A stretch of 64,000 nucleotides of DNA from Duganella guangzhouensis (GCF_009674535.1 NZ_WKJK01000010.1:62001-126000), one strand, 5' to 3'. Positions 10,294 to 20,673 are shown, numbered from the stretch's first letter. Notes: a model not told the origin generated them from the letters alone. Translations and numbers: made by a program.

Positions 10294-10318
10294 TCTGCCC
10301 TTCTTAAAAGGAAACATC

Positions 10319-10747
10319 ATGAGTATGAATGTCGGCTCCCCATCCGCAGGCGCGGATCCGGAACCAATGATGGAAATGAATATGACGCCCCTCATCGACG
10401 TGATGCTGGTGCTGATTATCATGATGATCATTACGATTCCTAAAGCCAATCACTCGGTCAACCTGAATATGCCAGTCGGCACCCCGCCGCCGCCTACCAA
10501 GGAACCAGTGGTGGTCACGATTGACGTCGACTTCGACGGTACGATTCTGTGGGATAACGTGGTCGTTCCCGACCGCGGCACCCTGGAAGCGAAACTGACC
10601 GACGTCGCCGCGCAAGCGGACCAGCCGGAAGTGCATCTGCGTCCGAACAAGCTGGTCTCGTACAAAGTCGTCGCAGGCGTGATGGCTTCGGCCCAGCGTC
10701 TGGGCGTGACCAAGATTGGTCTGGTCGGTAACGAACAGTTCCAGTAA
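10319..10747 (+). CDS. Biopolymer transport protein ExbD (second copy)
   Basis: A 142-residue paralogue: NMTPLIDVMLVLIIMMIITIP is the membrane helix with the conserved aspartate, followed by a proline-rich GTPPPPTKEP segment and the periplasmic ExbD domain. The start at 10319 is supported by AAAGGA 6 nt upstream. Two exbD genes in one TonB cluster are frequent in proteobacteria, where the second copy can be receptor-specific or tune the motor. The gap to the first copy contains a 14-bp palindrome (10280-10293). Confidence 0.93.
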   Translation: MSMNVGSPSAGADPEPMMEMNMTPLIDVMLVLIIMMIITIPKANHSVNLNMPVGTPPPPTKEPVVVTIDVDFDGTILWDNVVVPDRGTLEAKLTDVAAQADQPEVHLRPNKLVSYKVVAGVMASAQRLGVTKIGLVGNEQFQ

Positions 10748-10764
10748 TAAGTCCCATGTACAAT

Positions 10765-10799
10765 AATAGGCAGGACCATTCCTGCCTATTTGCTTTTTT
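10765..10799 (+). terminator. Intrinsic terminator between exbD and TPR gene
   Basis: A perfect 10-bp stem AATAGGCAGG/CCTGCCTATT (10765-10774 and 10781-10790) with a 6-nt loop is followed by TGCTTTTTT. The TPR gene starts only 20 nt later without room for its own promoter, so this may be a partial terminator that lowers expression of the distal gene. Confidence 0.7.
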
Positions 10800-10818
10800 G
10801 AAGAAAGATTACTCACCC

Positions 10819-12042
10819 ATGACCAAGTTTCGTCTCGCTCATCTCGGCCTGGTAATGGCCGCTATTGGTTTTACTGCAGCAGCCCCCATCGCAGGTTTCT
10901 CGTCGGTCGCCTATGCAGCAGAAACGGTGCGCGCAGAAATCGGCAAACCATTGCAAGAAGCACAGAAACTGGCCGCGGCCGGCAAGAACAAAGAAGCGCT
11001 TGCCAAACTGAAAGAAACTGACGCAGTCGGCGGCAAAACCGCCAATGAAACTTATTTGATCGAGCGCACCCGCGCTTCGGCCGCAGTGGCCGCCGGCGAT
11101 AACGACGCCGCCGCTAAAGCCTTTGAAACGGTCATCAACTCGGGCAAGCTGTCGCCTGCCGAGTCCGCAAAATTCTCGGAAGCCCTGGCCGGCATTTACT
11201 ACCGCGCCAAGGATTATCCAAAAGCTGTGACCTGGTTCCAGCGCGTCCTGAAGGACAACCCAAGCAATACCTCGGCCCACGAATACATCGTGCAGATCCT
11301 CTACACCTCGGGTAAATACGCCGAAGCCGCCAAGGAACTGCAAGCCAGCAAAAACCTGAGCGAAAACCAGCTGGGCATGCTGGCCAACATCCAGCTGAAG
11401 CAGAACGACAAGGTCGGCTACGTGCAGACGCTGGAAAAGCTGGCTGGTTCGTATCCGAAGACCTCGTACTGGGCCGACCTGCTGAACCGCGTATCGGGCA
11501 AGCCAGGCTTCTCGTCGACGCTGTCGCTGGACGTGCTGCGCCTGCGCCTGGTCAACGGCCTGCTGACCAAGCCATCGGAATACATGGAAATGGCCCAGCT
11601 GTCGCTGCAAGCCGGCAACCCGGCTGAAGCCAACAAGATCATCGATCAAGGCTACAAGAAAAACATCCTGGGCACCGGTTCCGACGCCGCCCGTCACCAG
11701 CGTCTGAAAGACCTGGCCGCCAAGACCCAGGCCGAGTTCGACGCCAAGGCCGCCGCCGCCGAAGCCGAAGCGGTCAAGGCCAAGGATGCCGACGCGCTGG
11801 CCAACCTGGGCTACGGCCTGGTCTCGGCCGGCAAAGCCGACAAAGGTCTGGCACTGTTCGACCAGGCTGTGAAGCTGGGCAGCGCCAAGAATCCGGAAGC
11901 GGTCAAGCTGCACTACGGCATCGCGCAAAACATCGCCGGCAAAAAAGCCGCCGCGCTGAACACGCTGAAATCGGTCAAAGGCACCGACGGCACCGCCGAC
12001 CTGGCCCGTTACTGGACCCTGAACATTAACCACCCGATGTAA
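10819..12042 (+). CDS. Exported tetratricopeptide-repeat protein of the TonB cluster
   Basis: A 407-residue protein with a Sec signal (LVMAAIGFTAAAPIAGFSSVAYA, cut near residue 34) and helical repeats over the rest. TPR-like units are seen at EALAGIYYRAKDYPKAVTWFQ and ADALANLGYGLVSAGKADKG. A start at 10819 gives the proper signal peptide; an upstream in-frame ATG at 10756 lies inside the terminator hairpin. Periplasmic TPR proteins are often encoded beside TonB-ExbBD and may act as assembly partners; the exact role is unknown. It lies downstream of a partial terminator. Confidence 0.82.
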   Translation: MTKFRLAHLGLVMAAIGFTAAAPIAGFSSVAYAAETVRAEIGKPLQEAQKLAAAGKNKEALAKLKETDAVGGKTANETYLIERTRASAAVAAGDNDAAAKAFETVINSGKLSPAESAKFSEALAGIYYRAKDYPKAVTWFQRVLKDNPSNTSAHEYIVQILYTSGKYAEAAKELQASKNLSENQLGMLANIQLKQNDKVGYVQTLEKLAGSYPKTSYWADLLNRVSGKPGFSSTLSLDVLRLRLVNGLLTKPSEYMEMAQLSLQAGNPAEANKIIDQGYKKNILGTGSDAARHQRLKDLAAKTQAEFDAKAAAAEAEAVKAKDADALANLGYGLVSAGKADKGLALFDQAVKLGSAKNPEAVKLHYGIAQNIAGKKAAALNTLKSVKGTDGTADLARYWTLNINHPM

Positions 12043-12063
12043 TATCGGCCCGGTTGATGAACG

Positions 12064-12102
12064 AAGCGCTGTTCCGGCCCGGCCGGGACAGCGCTTTTTT
12101 TT
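12064..12102 (+). terminator. Intrinsic terminator after the TonB cluster
   Basis: AAGCGCTGT (12064-12072) pairs with ACAGCGCTT (12088-12096), extended inward by GC pairs, followed by a T run to 12102. It separates the TonB cluster from ribF. Confidence 0.9.
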
Positions 12103-12160
12103 CGCTTTGGGGGTTTGCCCGTATAATCCCTTATTTGCGACAAGTTTCCCCCAGATTCCC

Positions 12161-13117
12161 ATGAAGGTATTTCGAGGTCTTCCCAATGCAGCGGCACGCG
12201 CGCCCTGCGCGCTCACCATAGGCAATTTTGACGGTGTCCATCTCGGACATCAGGCGTTGCTGGCGCGCGTGCGCGCCGCCGCCACCGGTCTGGGCCTGGA
12301 AGCCGCCGTGATGACCTTCGAACCGCATCCGCGCGAATTCTTCGCGCAGAAGTCGGGCGACCTGACCAAGGCGCCGGCCCGCATCGCCAATCTGCGCGAC
12401 AAGCTGCAATCGCTGTCCGACAATGGCGTCGACCGCGTGATTGTCGAGCACTTCTCGTCCTCGTTCGCGGCGCTGACGCCGCAGCAATTCACCGAGAAGG
12501 TGCTGGTCGAGGGCTTGCACGTCAAATGGCTGATGGTCGGCGACGATTTCTGCTACGGCGCCCGGCGCGCCGGCAATGTCGAGATGCTGCTGGAGGCCGG
12601 CCGTCATTACGGCTTCCACGTCGAGACGCTGCCGACCGTGATGAACGGCAGCACCCGCATTTCCTCCTCCGCCGTGCGTGCCGCGCTCGGCGAAGGCGAC
12701 TTCCCGCACGCCGAAGCGCTGCTGGGCCATCCTTACGCCATTTCCGGCCACGTCGTCCACGGCCAGAAGCTGGGCCGCACGCTGGGCTTCCCGACCCTGA
12801 ACCTGCGGGTGCCGCATCGTCCGGCGCTGGCCGGCATCTTCATCGTGCAGGTGCACGGCTTGAGCGAGCAGCCACTGCCCGCCGTCGCCAGCCTGGGCGT
12901 GCGCCCCACCGTCGACAACAGCGGCCGCGTGCTGCTGGAGGTGCACGTGTTCGACTTCGCGCAGAATTGCTACGGCAAACAGGTGCGCGTCGAATTCCTG
13001 CAAAAAATCCGCGACGAGGAAAAATACGTCGACCTGCCGACGCTGACGGCCGCCATCCACCGCGACGCCGACATCGCCCGCGCCTTCTTCGCCAAGCGCG
13101 CCACCGATCGAATTTGA
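12161..13117 (+). CDS. ribF: Bifunctional riboflavin kinase/FAD synthetase
   Basis: A 318-residue protein in two parts. The N-terminal nucleotidyltransferase half (about residues 1-180) has GNFDGVHLGHQALL and STRISSSAVR. The C-terminal riboflavin kinase half has GRTLGFPTLNLRV and LEVHVFDF. It phosphorylates riboflavin to FMN and adenylates FMN to FAD. ATG at 12161 gives the family-typical start MKVFRGLP. A TATAAT at 12122-12127 is a possible -10 box. It heads the ribF-ileS-lspA-coaBC group; no FMN riboswitch was seen upstream. Confidence 0.96.
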   Translation: MKVFRGLPNAAARAPCALTIGNFDGVHLGHQALLARVRAAATGLGLEAAVMTFEPHPREFFAQKSGDLTKAPARIANLRDKLQSLSDNGVDRVIVEHFSSSFAALTPQQFTEKVLVEGLHVKWLMVGDDFCYGARRAGNVEMLLEAGRHYGFHVETLPTVMNGSTRISSSAVRAALGEGDFPHAEALLGHPYAISGHVVHGQKLGRTLGFPTLNLRVPHRPALAGIFIVQVHGLSEQPLPAVASLGVRPTVDNSGRVLLEVHVFDFAQNCYGKQVRVEFLQKIRDEEKYVDLPTLTAAIHRDADIARAFFAKRATDRI

Positions 13118-13189
13118 CCGCGCGATTTAGCTACGAGCGCCGGCTACACAGCATTCCTGAATACAGCATACATACACTGAACGCATACC

Positions 13190-16057
13190 ATGTCCGATAA
13201 CAAATCCGCAAAAAAGCCTGAGAGTAAATACCCGGTCAATATGACCGAAACCCCGTTCCCGATGCGCGGCGATATGGCCAAGCGCGAGCCGGGCTGGGTC
13301 CAGCAATGGCAAGAGAAGAAAATCTACGAGCGCGTGCGCAAGGCCGCCGCCGGCCGTCCTAAATTCATCCTGCACGACGGTCCGCCGTACGCCAACGGCG
13401 ACATCCACATCGGCCACGCCGTCAACAAGATCCTGAAAGATATGGTGGTCAAGGCCCGCACCCTGGCCGGCTACGATGCACCTTACGTGCCGGGCTGGGA
13501 TTGCCACGGCATGCCGATCGAGATCCAGATCGAAAAACAATACGGTAAGAACCTGCCGACCGCTGAAGTGCTGACCAAGGCGCGCGCCTACGCGCACGAG
13601 CAGGTCGAGCGCCAGCGCAAGGACTTCATCCGCCTGGGCGTGCTGGGCGAATGGCAGAACCCTTACCTGACCATGAACTACTCCAACGAGGCCGACGAAC
13701 TGCGCGCCCTCGGCAAGCTGCTGGACAAGGGCTATGTGTATCGCGGCCTGAAGCCGGTCAACTGGTGCTTCGACTGCCAGTCGGCGTTGGCCGAGGCGGA
13801 AGTGGAGTACAAGGACAAGCGCGATCCGGCCATCGACGTCGGCTTCAAATTCGCTGAATTCGACAAGCTGGCCAAGGCCTTCGACCTGCCGCAGCTGCCG
13901 ACCGAAAACGGCTTCATCGTGATCTGGACCACCACGCCATGGACCATCCCGTCCAACCAGGCGCTGAACGTGCATCCGGAACTGAAATACGCGCTGGTGC
14001 AGACCGAGCGCGATGGCCAGCCACTGCTGCTGATCCTGGCGCAAGACCTGGTGGAATCCTGCCTGGCGCGCTACAAGCTGGAAGGCGTCACCCTCGCCAC
14101 CTGCGACGGCGCGGCGCTGGCCGGCATCAGCTTCCGTCACCCGCTGCACGCGTCGGACGCGTTCTACGACCGCCTGTCGCCGATGTATCTGGCGGAGTAT
14201 GTCACCGCCGACAGCGGCACCGGTATCGTCCACTCGGCGCCAGCCTATGGCCTGGACGACTTTATCTCCTGCCGTTCGCATGGCATAAAGGACGCCAACA
14301 TCCTGACCCCGGTGATGGGCGACGGCAAATTCGCCTCGACGCTGCCGCTGTTCGGCGGCATGACCATCTGGGAAGCCTCCAAGCCGATCTGCGCCGCGCT
14401 GAAGGACGCCGGCGCGCTGTTTGAAGTCAAGATGTTCGACCACAGCTACATGCACTGCTGGCGTCATAAAACCCCGATCATCTACCGCGCCACCTCGCAG
14501 TGGTTCGCCGGCATGGACGCGCATCCGAAAGACGGCGGCCCGACCCTGCGCCAGACCGCGCTGCAAGGCATCGACCAGACCGAATTCTTCCCCGACTGGG
14601 GCAAGGCCCGCCTGCACGGTATGATCGCCAACCGTCCCGACTGGACTCTGTCGCGCCAACGCCAATGGGGCGTGCCGATGGCCTTCGTGGTCCACAAGGA
14701 GACCGGCGCGCTGCACCCACGCACCCCTGAGCTGCTGGAGCAAGTGGCGCAGCTGATCGAAAAAGACGGCATCGCCGCCTGGCAGTCGCTGGAACTGAAA
14801 GACCTGATCGGCGACGAAGCTTCGCAATACGAGAAGAACAAGGACACGCTGGACGTCTGGTTCGACTCCGGCACCACCCACCAGACCGTGCTGCGCGGCT
14901 CGCACAAGGAGCAATCCGCGTTCCCGGCCGACCTGTATCTGGAAGGCTCGGACCAGCACCGCGGCTGGTTCCACTCGTCGCTGCTGACCTCCTCGATGCT
15001 GAACGGCGCGCCGCCGTACAAAGCGCTGCTGACCCACGGCTTCGTGGTCGATGGCGAAGGCAAGAAGATGTCCAAGTCGATCGGTAACACCGTCGCCCCG
15101 CAAGACGTCTGGAACAAGCTGGGCGCCGACATGCTGCGCCTGTGGGTGGCGTCGACCGACTACACCGGCGAGCTGTCGATCTCGGACGAGATCCTGAAGC
15201 GCGTGACCGAATCGTATCGCCGCATCCGCAACACGCTGCGCTTCCTGCTGGCTAACCTGTCCGACTTCGACGCAGCCAAAGACGCGGTGCCGGTGGCGGA
15301 ACTGCTGGAGATCGACCGCTACGCCATCGCCAACATGGCGCAGCTGCAGAAGGAAATCCAACAGCACTACCTGCAGTATGAATTCCAGCCGGTGACCTCC
15401 AAGCTGCAGAACTACTGCTCGGAAGACCTGGGCGGCTTCTATCTGGACATCCTGAAGGACCGCCTGTACACCAGCGGCGTGACCTCGCACGCGCGCCGCT
15501 CGGCGCAGACCGCGCTGTGGCACCTGACCCAAAGCCTGCTGCGTTTGATGGCGCCGGCGCTGTCGTTCACCGCCGAAGAAGCGTGGGCCGTCTTCGCCGG
15601 CGAGCAAGGCTACAAGGACAGCGACGAAACCATCTTCACCCAGACCTGGTGGCAGTTGCCGGAACTGGCCGATGCCGATGCGCTGCTGACCAAGTACGCC
15701 ACGCTGCGTACCGTGCGCACCGAAGTCACCAAGCAGCTGGAAGATCTGCGCACCTCGGGCGCGATCGGCTCCTCGCTGCAGGCGGAGCTGAGCATCAAGG
15801 CCGCCGGCGACAAGTTCACGGCGCTGGCCAGCCTGGAAGATGATCTCAAGTTCATCTTCATCACCTCGCTCGCATCGGTGAGCGAAGTGGCGGCGGAAGC
15901 GGATGAAGCGGTGGCGGTTGCCGCCTCGACGGCCGAGAAGTGCGAGCGTTGCTGGCACTACCGCGCCGACGTCGGCGCCCACGCCGACCACCCTACCCTC
16001 TGCGGCCGCTGCCACAGCAACCTGTTTGGTGCGGGCGAAAAACGCAAGTTCGCTTAA
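13190..16057 (+). CDS. ileS: Isoleucine-tRNA ligase
   Basis: A 955-residue class I synthetase that charges tRNA-Ile and edits valine. HIGH is at residues 73-76 and KMSKS at 626-630. Tandem zinc-binding cysteine pairs lie near the C-terminus (CERCWHY and [11 protein letters not shown]). Length fits the bacterial type 1 enzyme. No T-box leader is present, and there is no strong Shine-Dalgarno before the ATG. The adjacent lspA gene is a widespread neighbour. Confidence 0.98.
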   Translation: MSDNKSAKKPESKYPVNMTETPFPMRGDMAKREPGWVQQWQEKKIYERVRKAAAGRPKFILHDGPPYANGDIHIGHAVNKILKDMVVKARTLAGYDAPYVPGWDCHGMPIEIQIEKQYGKNLPTAEVLTKARAYAHEQVERQRKDFIRLGVLGEWQNPYLTMNYSNEADELRALGKLLDKGYVYRGLKPVNWCFDCQSALAEAEVEYKDKRDPAIDVGFKFAEFDKLAKAFDLPQLPTENGFIVIWTTTPWTIPSNQALNVHPELKYALVQTERDGQPLLLILAQDLVESCLARYKLEGVTLATCDGAALAGISFRHPLHASDAFYDRLSPMYLAEYVTADSGTGIVHSAPAYGLDDFISCRSHGIKDANILTPVMGDGKFASTLPLFGGMTIWEASKPICAALKDAGALFEVKMFDHSYMHCWRHKTPIIYRATSQWFAGMDAHPKDGGPTLRQTALQGIDQTEFFPDWGKARLHGMIANRPDWTLSRQRQWGVPMAFVVHKETGALHPRTPELLEQVAQLIEKDGIAAWQSLELKDLIGDEASQYEKNKDTLDVWFDSGTTHQTVLRGSHKEQSAFPADLYLEGSDQHRGWFHSSLLTSSMLNGAPPYKALLTHGFVVDGEGKKMSKSIGNTVAPQDVWNKLGADMLRLWVASTDYTGELSISDEILKRVTESYRRIRNTLRFLLANLSDFDAAKDAVPVAELLEIDRYAIANMAQLQKEIQQHYLQYEFQPVTSKLQNYCSEDLGGFYLDILKDRLYTSGVTSHARRSAQTALWHLTQSLLRLMAPALSFTAEEAWAVFAGEQGYKDSDETIFTQTWWQLPELADADALLTKYATLRTVRTEVTKQLEDLRTSGAIGSSLQAELSIKAAGDKFTALASLEDDLKFIFITSLASVSEVAAEADEAVAVAASTAEKCERCWHYRADVGAHADHPTLCGRCHSNLFGAGEKRKFA

Positions 16058-16131
16058 ACTATGGCCGCCGCGCCCCGGCGAGACACCACGGGGTGCGGCG
16101 GTAACGCCGCCACAAACAAACAAGAAATTTT

Positions 16132-16635
16132 ATGGCCACCAAAAAAATCTTCCCGACCAAGTCCTCCGGCAGCCTGACGCCATGGCTGGGCATTGCCGCT
16201 CTCGTCATCCTGATCGACCAGCTGACCAAGATCACCATCACCAAGACCTTCCAACTGGGCGAAGAGAAGTTCATTACCTCCTTCTTCAACCTGGTGCTGG
16301 CCTATAACAAGGGAGCGGCCTTCAGCTTCCTTAGCAATAGCGGCGGCTGGCAGCGTTACTTCTTCACCGCCATCGGTCTCGGTGCCGCCATCTTCATCGT
16401 CTACCTGCTGAAGAAAAACGCCAGCCAGCGCATGTTCGCGTGGGCGCTGTCGCTGATCCTGGGCGGTGCGCTGGGCAACGTCATCGACCGCCTGCTGTAT
16501 GGTCACGTGGTCGACTTCCTGGATTTCCACTGGGCCGGTCTGGGCCACTTCCCGGCCTTTAACGTCGCCGATTCGGCCATTTGCATCGGCGCCGGCCTGT
16601 TCATCCTGGACGAACTGCGTCGGGTGAACAAATAA
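16132..16635 (+). CDS. lspA: Lipoprotein signal peptidase (signal peptidase II)
   Basis: A 167-residue inner-membrane aspartic protease with four hydrophobic segments. The catalytic aspartates are D119 in [10 protein letters not shown] and D147 in [24 protein letters not shown] is also conserved. It removes signal peptides from prolipoproteins such as the one encoded at 21.3 kb. The 74-nt gap after ileS contains a hairpin GCGGCG/CGCCGC with loop GTAA (16095-16110). The coaBC gene follows after 12 nt. Confidence 0.97.
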   Translation: MATKKIFPTKSSGSLTPWLGIAALVILIDQLTKITITKTFQLGEEKFITSFFNLVLAYNKGAAFSFLSNSGGWQRYFFTAIGLGAAIFIVYLLKKNASQRMFAWALSLILGGALGNVIDRLLYGHVVDFLDFHWAGLGHFPAFNVADSAICIGAGLFILDELRRVNK

Positions 16636-16647
16636 CGGAGCCGCATC

Positions 16648-17874
16648 ATGATGGAATTGACTGGTAAGAAAATCGTTCTCGGCCTGTCCGGCGGCGTCGC
16701 CTGCTACAAGGCGGCGGAACTGTGTCGCGCCTTCACCAAGGCCGGCGCCACGGTGCAAGTGGTGATGACCGAGGCGGCCACCCACTTCATCACCGCCGTC
16801 ACCATGCAGGCGCTGTCCGGCCGGCCGGTGTACACCGACCAGTGGGACCCGCGCGTCAACAACAACATGGCCCACATCGACGTCACCCGCGACGCCGACG
16901 CCATCGTGGTCGCGCCCTGTTCGGCGGATTTCATGCGCAAGCTGGCGCACGGCGCCTGCGACGACCTGTTGTCGACCATGTGCGTGGCGCGGCCACGTCA
17001 TGTGCCGCTGCTGATCGCGCCGGCCATGAACGTGGAGATGTGGCAGAACCCGGCCACCCAGCGCAACGCCGAAACGCTGCGCGAAGACGGCATCACCATC
17101 TTCGGTCCAGCGGCCGGCGACCAGGCCTGCGGTGAAGTGGGCCTGGGCCGCATGCTGGAACCGGAACAGCTGCTGGAAGAAGTGGTGGCCGCGTTCCAGC
17201 CCAAAGTCCTGGCGGGCAAACGCATCCTGATTACCGCCGGCCCGACCTTCGAACCAATCGACCCGGTACGCGGCATCACCAATCTGTCCTCGGGCAAGAT
17301 GGGCTACGCGGTGGCACGCGCCGCACGCGAAGCCGGCGCCGAAGTGATGCTGGTGTCCGGCCCGGTGGCGCTGCCGGCGCCGTTCGGCGTACAACGCATC
17401 AATGTGCAGAGCGCACAGCAGATGTACGATGCGGTGATGAGCAACGTCGATCACCAGCACATCTTCATCGCGGTGGCGGCAGTGGCCGACTGGCGCATCG
17501 CCAACGCCAGCGAGCAGAAACTGAAGAAAAACCCGGACGGCACCGCGCCGGTGTTCAAGTTCGAACAGAATCCGGACATTCTGGCGACGGTGGCGGCGCG
17601 CACCAACCTGGCCGGCCATCCGTACTGCGTGGGCTTTGCCGCCGAATCGGAAAACCTGGTGCAGTTCGGCGCCGACAAGCGCGAGAAAAAAGGTATCCCT
17701 CTGCTAGTAGGGAATATCGGCCACCACACCTTCGGCCAGGATGACAACACCATCATCCTGTTCGACGAGAACGGCCACACGATTTTGCCGCGCGCCGACA
17801 AGCTGACGCTGGCGCGCCAACTGATTTCCGAGATCTCGAAACGGATCTCGCAACATTCACTATTCGCAAAATAA
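16648..17874 (+). CDS. coaBC: Bifunctional phosphopantothenoylcysteine decarboxylase/phosphopantothenate-cysteine ligase
   Basis: A 408-residue protein of the Dfp family in CoA synthesis. The N-terminal flavoprotein decarboxylase half has GLSGGVACYKAAELCR, the histidine in NNNMAHIDV and PAMNVEMW. The C-terminal ligase half has ITAGPTFEPIDPVRGITN and SSGKMGYA. GGAG lies 7 nt before the first of two tandem ATGs. In related genomes dut usually follows directly; here a 2.7-kb gene intervenes. Confidence 0.97.
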   Translation: MMELTGKKIVLGLSGGVACYKAAELCRAFTKAGATVQVVMTEAATHFITAVTMQALSGRPVYTDQWDPRVNNNMAHIDVTRDADAIVVAPCSADFMRKLAHGACDDLLSTMCVARPRHVPLLIAPAMNVEMWQNPATQRNAETLREDGITIFGPAAGDQACGEVGLGRMLEPEQLLEEVVAAFQPKVLAGKRILITAGPTFEPIDPVRGITNLSSGKMGYAVARAAREAGAEVMLVSGPVALPAPFGVQRINVQSAQQMYDAVMSNVDHQHIFIAVAAVADWRIANASEQKLKKNPDGTAPVFKFEQNPDILATVAARTNLAGHPYCVGFAAESENLVQFGADKREKKGIPLLVGNIGHHTFGQDDNTIILFDENGHTILPRADKLTLARQLISEISKRISQHSLFAK

Positions 17875-17876
17875 AC

Positions 17877-17903
17877 AAACGCCACCTCATCATGGTGGCG
17901 TTT
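17877..17903 (+). terminator. Hairpin at the end of coaBC
   Basis: A perfect 10-bp stem AAACGCCACC/GGTGGCGTTT with a 7-nt loop begins 3 nt after the coaBC stop. The T run is short (three T), so termination may be partial. It ends the ribF-coaBC unit before the inserted gene. Confidence 0.65.
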
Positions 17904-18000
17904 CACTAAGTAAATTATTGTAAAACTGAGTACATAAAAATATACCAACAATAGACATTTTGCTATTATTTGAGCTCCTTTTAACTTTCCTGGGGCCCTT

Positions 18001-20673
18001 ATGAGCAATTCTCGTCGCAGTTTCCTGAAAACGGTCACTGCCGCTTCTGTCGCATCCACGCTCGGTAATACCGCAATTTTTTCCCAGGCATACGCCACCC
18101 AGATCTCGACCCGATACGGCACGGTAACGACCGACAACATTCCGGGCAGTGACAATACGCTGGGCATTGTCGGCGACGAGGTCACCTCCAAGTTCTATTA
18201 TGCGTCCTCCGATGGGACGGTATTCAAGTACATGGCCAACGGCTATCTGACGTGGGCACTGGCATTGTCATATCAACGTTTGCGCATTGTCGCCAACCAG
18301 GCGGCGTCCGGGGCGACCGTCAAGGACCACTTCACCGCACAAGTTGATGCCTGCATCAGTGCCAAAGTGACTGACATTGTCTTGATGGGCGGCCAGAACG
18401 ACCTGCGCCAAAGCACCTCCCTGGAGGATCTGAAAGCTGCCTGGACTACCGTGATCGCGCGCGCATCGGCGGGAGCACAAAGGGTTTGGTGGCTGACCCA
18501 GACGCCACTCAATTCGAGCGCCACTGGTGCAACTCAAGCTATACGCAACGCCATCCCAGCCCTCAACACATGGATTCTCAGCGAGGCGTCCAAATATGCG
18601 AATGTGGTTGCCATCGACGTTACTACCCCCGTAGCGCGCATTGCCGCCGACAATTTCACATCCTGGATCTATCCGTACAGTAAAGACAACGTCACTCCCA
18701 TTAACGTCGCAGCGTTCTACATCGGCCGAGCCATTGCCACCAAATGGAACGCGGCCATCAGCAACAACTTTGAACTGGCTGTCGATCCGCAGGATGACAT
18801 CGTCAGCGACCCGCGCTCGGTGAATATCGTCCACAACAGCCTGTTCACCGAAGGGCTGGGCGTGTCCTCATTCGACACCTTAAGTGGCGGCAGCGGGTAT
18901 TCCAATAGCGGCTTCGACCTGATCTTCAGCGGCGGCTCCGGCACCGGCGGCGCGATTGCCAAGGCAGTGGTGACGAACGGCGTGGTCACCGGCATCACCA
19001 TCATCAATCCCGGCAATTACACCGCTGCTCCAGACGTGAGCTTTGCAAATGGCGGTGGCAGCGGCGCCGCTGCCACTATCAAATTGGGGCCAGCAGGCTA
19101 TGCCAATATCGACCGCGGCAATGTCACCGAACTCGTGTCCCACCCGGATGGCGCAAGCTACGGCAAACTGGCCAAGCTGACGGTGACTTTCCCCAATTAC
19201 CAGAACTACTCGGGATTGCTCTACAACTACACGATGAATCGCGACATCATCAAGCACCTTGGCCCTAAAGACGTGTTCTCCGTCCGCTGCGAAGTCCATC
19301 GCGATGCACTCAGCGATAATCTGGCAGCGTGCGGCCCGTCCATCACCATGTACAAAGCCAACGGCGGCCGCTACTACCATAGCTGCGGCGTTTCGACGGA
19401 TGACGAGGTGCTGCCTGCCGACGCCCAATTCCGCGCCGTGTTCCAGACGCCGCCGGCAGTCGTGGGGGACATGAATTCCGCCAGTCTGATGCTATACGTC
19501 GCCAATCCCGTGAACTACGCTACCGGTACCACGGCCACGGTCAAGGTCGGCCGCTTCAGTTGTTTGGTGCAGCCATCCGTGACCTATACCCGTGCCGACA
19601 AAGGCGTCGTCAATTTCCACCCTGGCCATTATCTGAATGTGTACGCGGATTGGGCCTACGGCCACTTTTCAAGCCAGGACAGCTTTGAAACCAGCTTGAT
19701 AGAGACCACAACCTCGCCAGGCACCACGGCGGCGTGGCGCGGTATCGAACGGCCATGGTACTGGAAGGATCTGGAGCCGTCCAAAGGCGACTATCAACTG
19801 GAAGGCATCCAGAAATGGCTGGATGCCCTGCGTATCTACAAGAACAAGGATGGCACGCCCGTCGATAAATACCTGCTGGTCTATTTGCTGACCGACAGCT
19901 ATACGGCCCCTGCCGCCAACTCCTTCCCGGCATACATTCTCACCGATCCTGAATACGGCGGTGGCGTGTACGAACACAATAACGCACAAGGTTATAAAAC
20001 ACGTTACGACAATCCGTACATTCAGGATCGCCTGATCCTGTTGGCACAAAAAATAGCCGAGCGTTTCGATAGCGATCCCGTGTTTGAAGGTTTCCGCATA
20101 GATGAAACCTCCGCTGGCGACACGCTGGCGAAAGTCCTGCAGAAATACAACTCGGATTACCAAAAGAGCGTCACCCTGACTGATTACGTCGAAGGCCAGG
20201 TGCGGATTGCCGTGGAAATGAATAAGGCATTCAAGCAGTCCTTGTTCACGATCGGCTTCAACTATGTGGCCGACCAAAAAGACACGCGCGTCGCCCGCAT
20301 GCTGGTGCAAGCCGGTGTCGGCATCGGCGCGGTCGATATTATCCAAATCGAACCGACTCTGGCCGGCCAATACATGTCCTATGACATCATCAAGTCGACC
20401 TCGCGCTTTGTGCCAAGCCTGGCGCACTTCGATGCCGGCAACTACATGAGCAACGGTAGCACCATACAGGACGTCAGCACGGTCACCGACTTCGCCGCAA
20501 CACACCTTAACGCCAGCCATATCAGTTGGTATCGCCAGTGGCCGTCCCAGTTGCCCAATAACTATAGGCAGTTGGTGACATACTTCAACGGGAAGAAAAG
20601 CCAGGCTGACTGGCAAAGCGCCGTCGGCTGCACTGACGGTCTGAATACGGTGCTGCCTGAGTCGATCAGCTAA
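18001..20673 (+). CDS. Tat-exported two-domain protein: degenerate SGNH-like domain plus TIM-barrel glycosidase-like domain
   Basis: An 890-residue protein. The start SRRSFLK (residues 4-10) is a textbook twin-arginine signal with likely cleavage after AYA (residue 32). Residues about 50-260 resemble an SGNH/GDSL hydrolase: block III GGQND (G131, N133) is intact, but block I reads GDE (E60 instead of Ser) and the usual DxxHP reads DNVTP (T232 instead of His). Residues 295-363 form a Gly/Ser-rich beta region with GSGYSNSG and GNYTAAPDVSF, as in surface and tail-fibre proteins. Residues about 575-870 look like a TIM-barrel glycosidase (RGIERPWYWKDLEPSKGDY, E702 in RIDETS, E784 in QIEPT). Substrate is unknown; a polysaccharide is plausible. 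It has its own flanking hairpins and interrupts a conserved gene order. Confidence 0.7.
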   Translation: MSNSRRSFLKTVTAASVASTLGNTAIFSQAYATQISTRYGTVTTDNIPGSDNTLGIVGDEVTSKFYYASSDGTVFKYMANGYLTWALALSYQRLRIVANQAASGATVKDHFTAQVDACISAKVTDIVLMGGQNDLRQSTSLEDLKAAWTTVIARASAGAQRVWWLTQTPLNSSATGATQAIRNAIPALNTWILSEASKYANVVAIDVTTPVARIAADNFTSWIYPYSKDNVTPINVAAFYIGRAIATKWNAAISNNFELAVDPQDDIVSDPRSVNIVHNSLFTEGLGVSSFDTLSGGSGYSNSGFDLIFSGGSGTGGAIAKAVVTNGVVTGITIINPGNYTAAPDVSFANGGGSGAAATIKLGPAGYANIDRGNVTELVSHPDGASYGKLAKLTVTFPNYQNYSGLLYNYTMNRDIIKHLGPKDVFSVRCEVHRDALSDNLAACGPSITMYKANGGRYYHSCGVSTDDEVLPADAQFRAVFQTPPAVVGDMNSASLMLYVANPVNYATGTTATVKVGRFSCLVQPSVTYTRADKGVVNFHPGHYLNVYADWAYGHFSSQDSFETSLIETTTSPGTTAAWRGIERPWYWKDLEPSKGDYQLEGIQKWLDALRIYKNKDGTPVDKYLLVYLLTDSYTAPAANSFPAYILTDPEYGGGVYEHNNAQGYKTRYDNPYIQDRLILLAQKIAERFDSDPVFEGFRIDETSAGDTLAKVLQKYNSDYQKSVTLTDYVEGQVRIAVEMNKAFKQSLFTIGFNYVADQKDTRVARMLVQAGVGIGAVDIIQIEPTLAGQYMSYDIIKSTSRFVPSLAHFDAGNYMSNGSTIQDVSTVTDFAATHLNASHISWYRQWPSQLPNNYRQLVTYFNGKKSQADWQSAVGCTDGLNTVLPESIS

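Noticed and set aside
12103-12160. FMN riboswitch upstream of ribF
   Set aside because: The space is too short and none of the conserved core is present.
13118-13189. T-box leader upstream of ileS
   Set aside because: The gap is only 72 bp and lacks a T-box sequence or terminator.
13127-16123. Very long open frame antisense to ileS (998 codons)
   Set aside because: It mirrors the codon pattern of ileS in a GC-rich genome, has low-complexity composition and no recognisable domain; ileS itself is certain.
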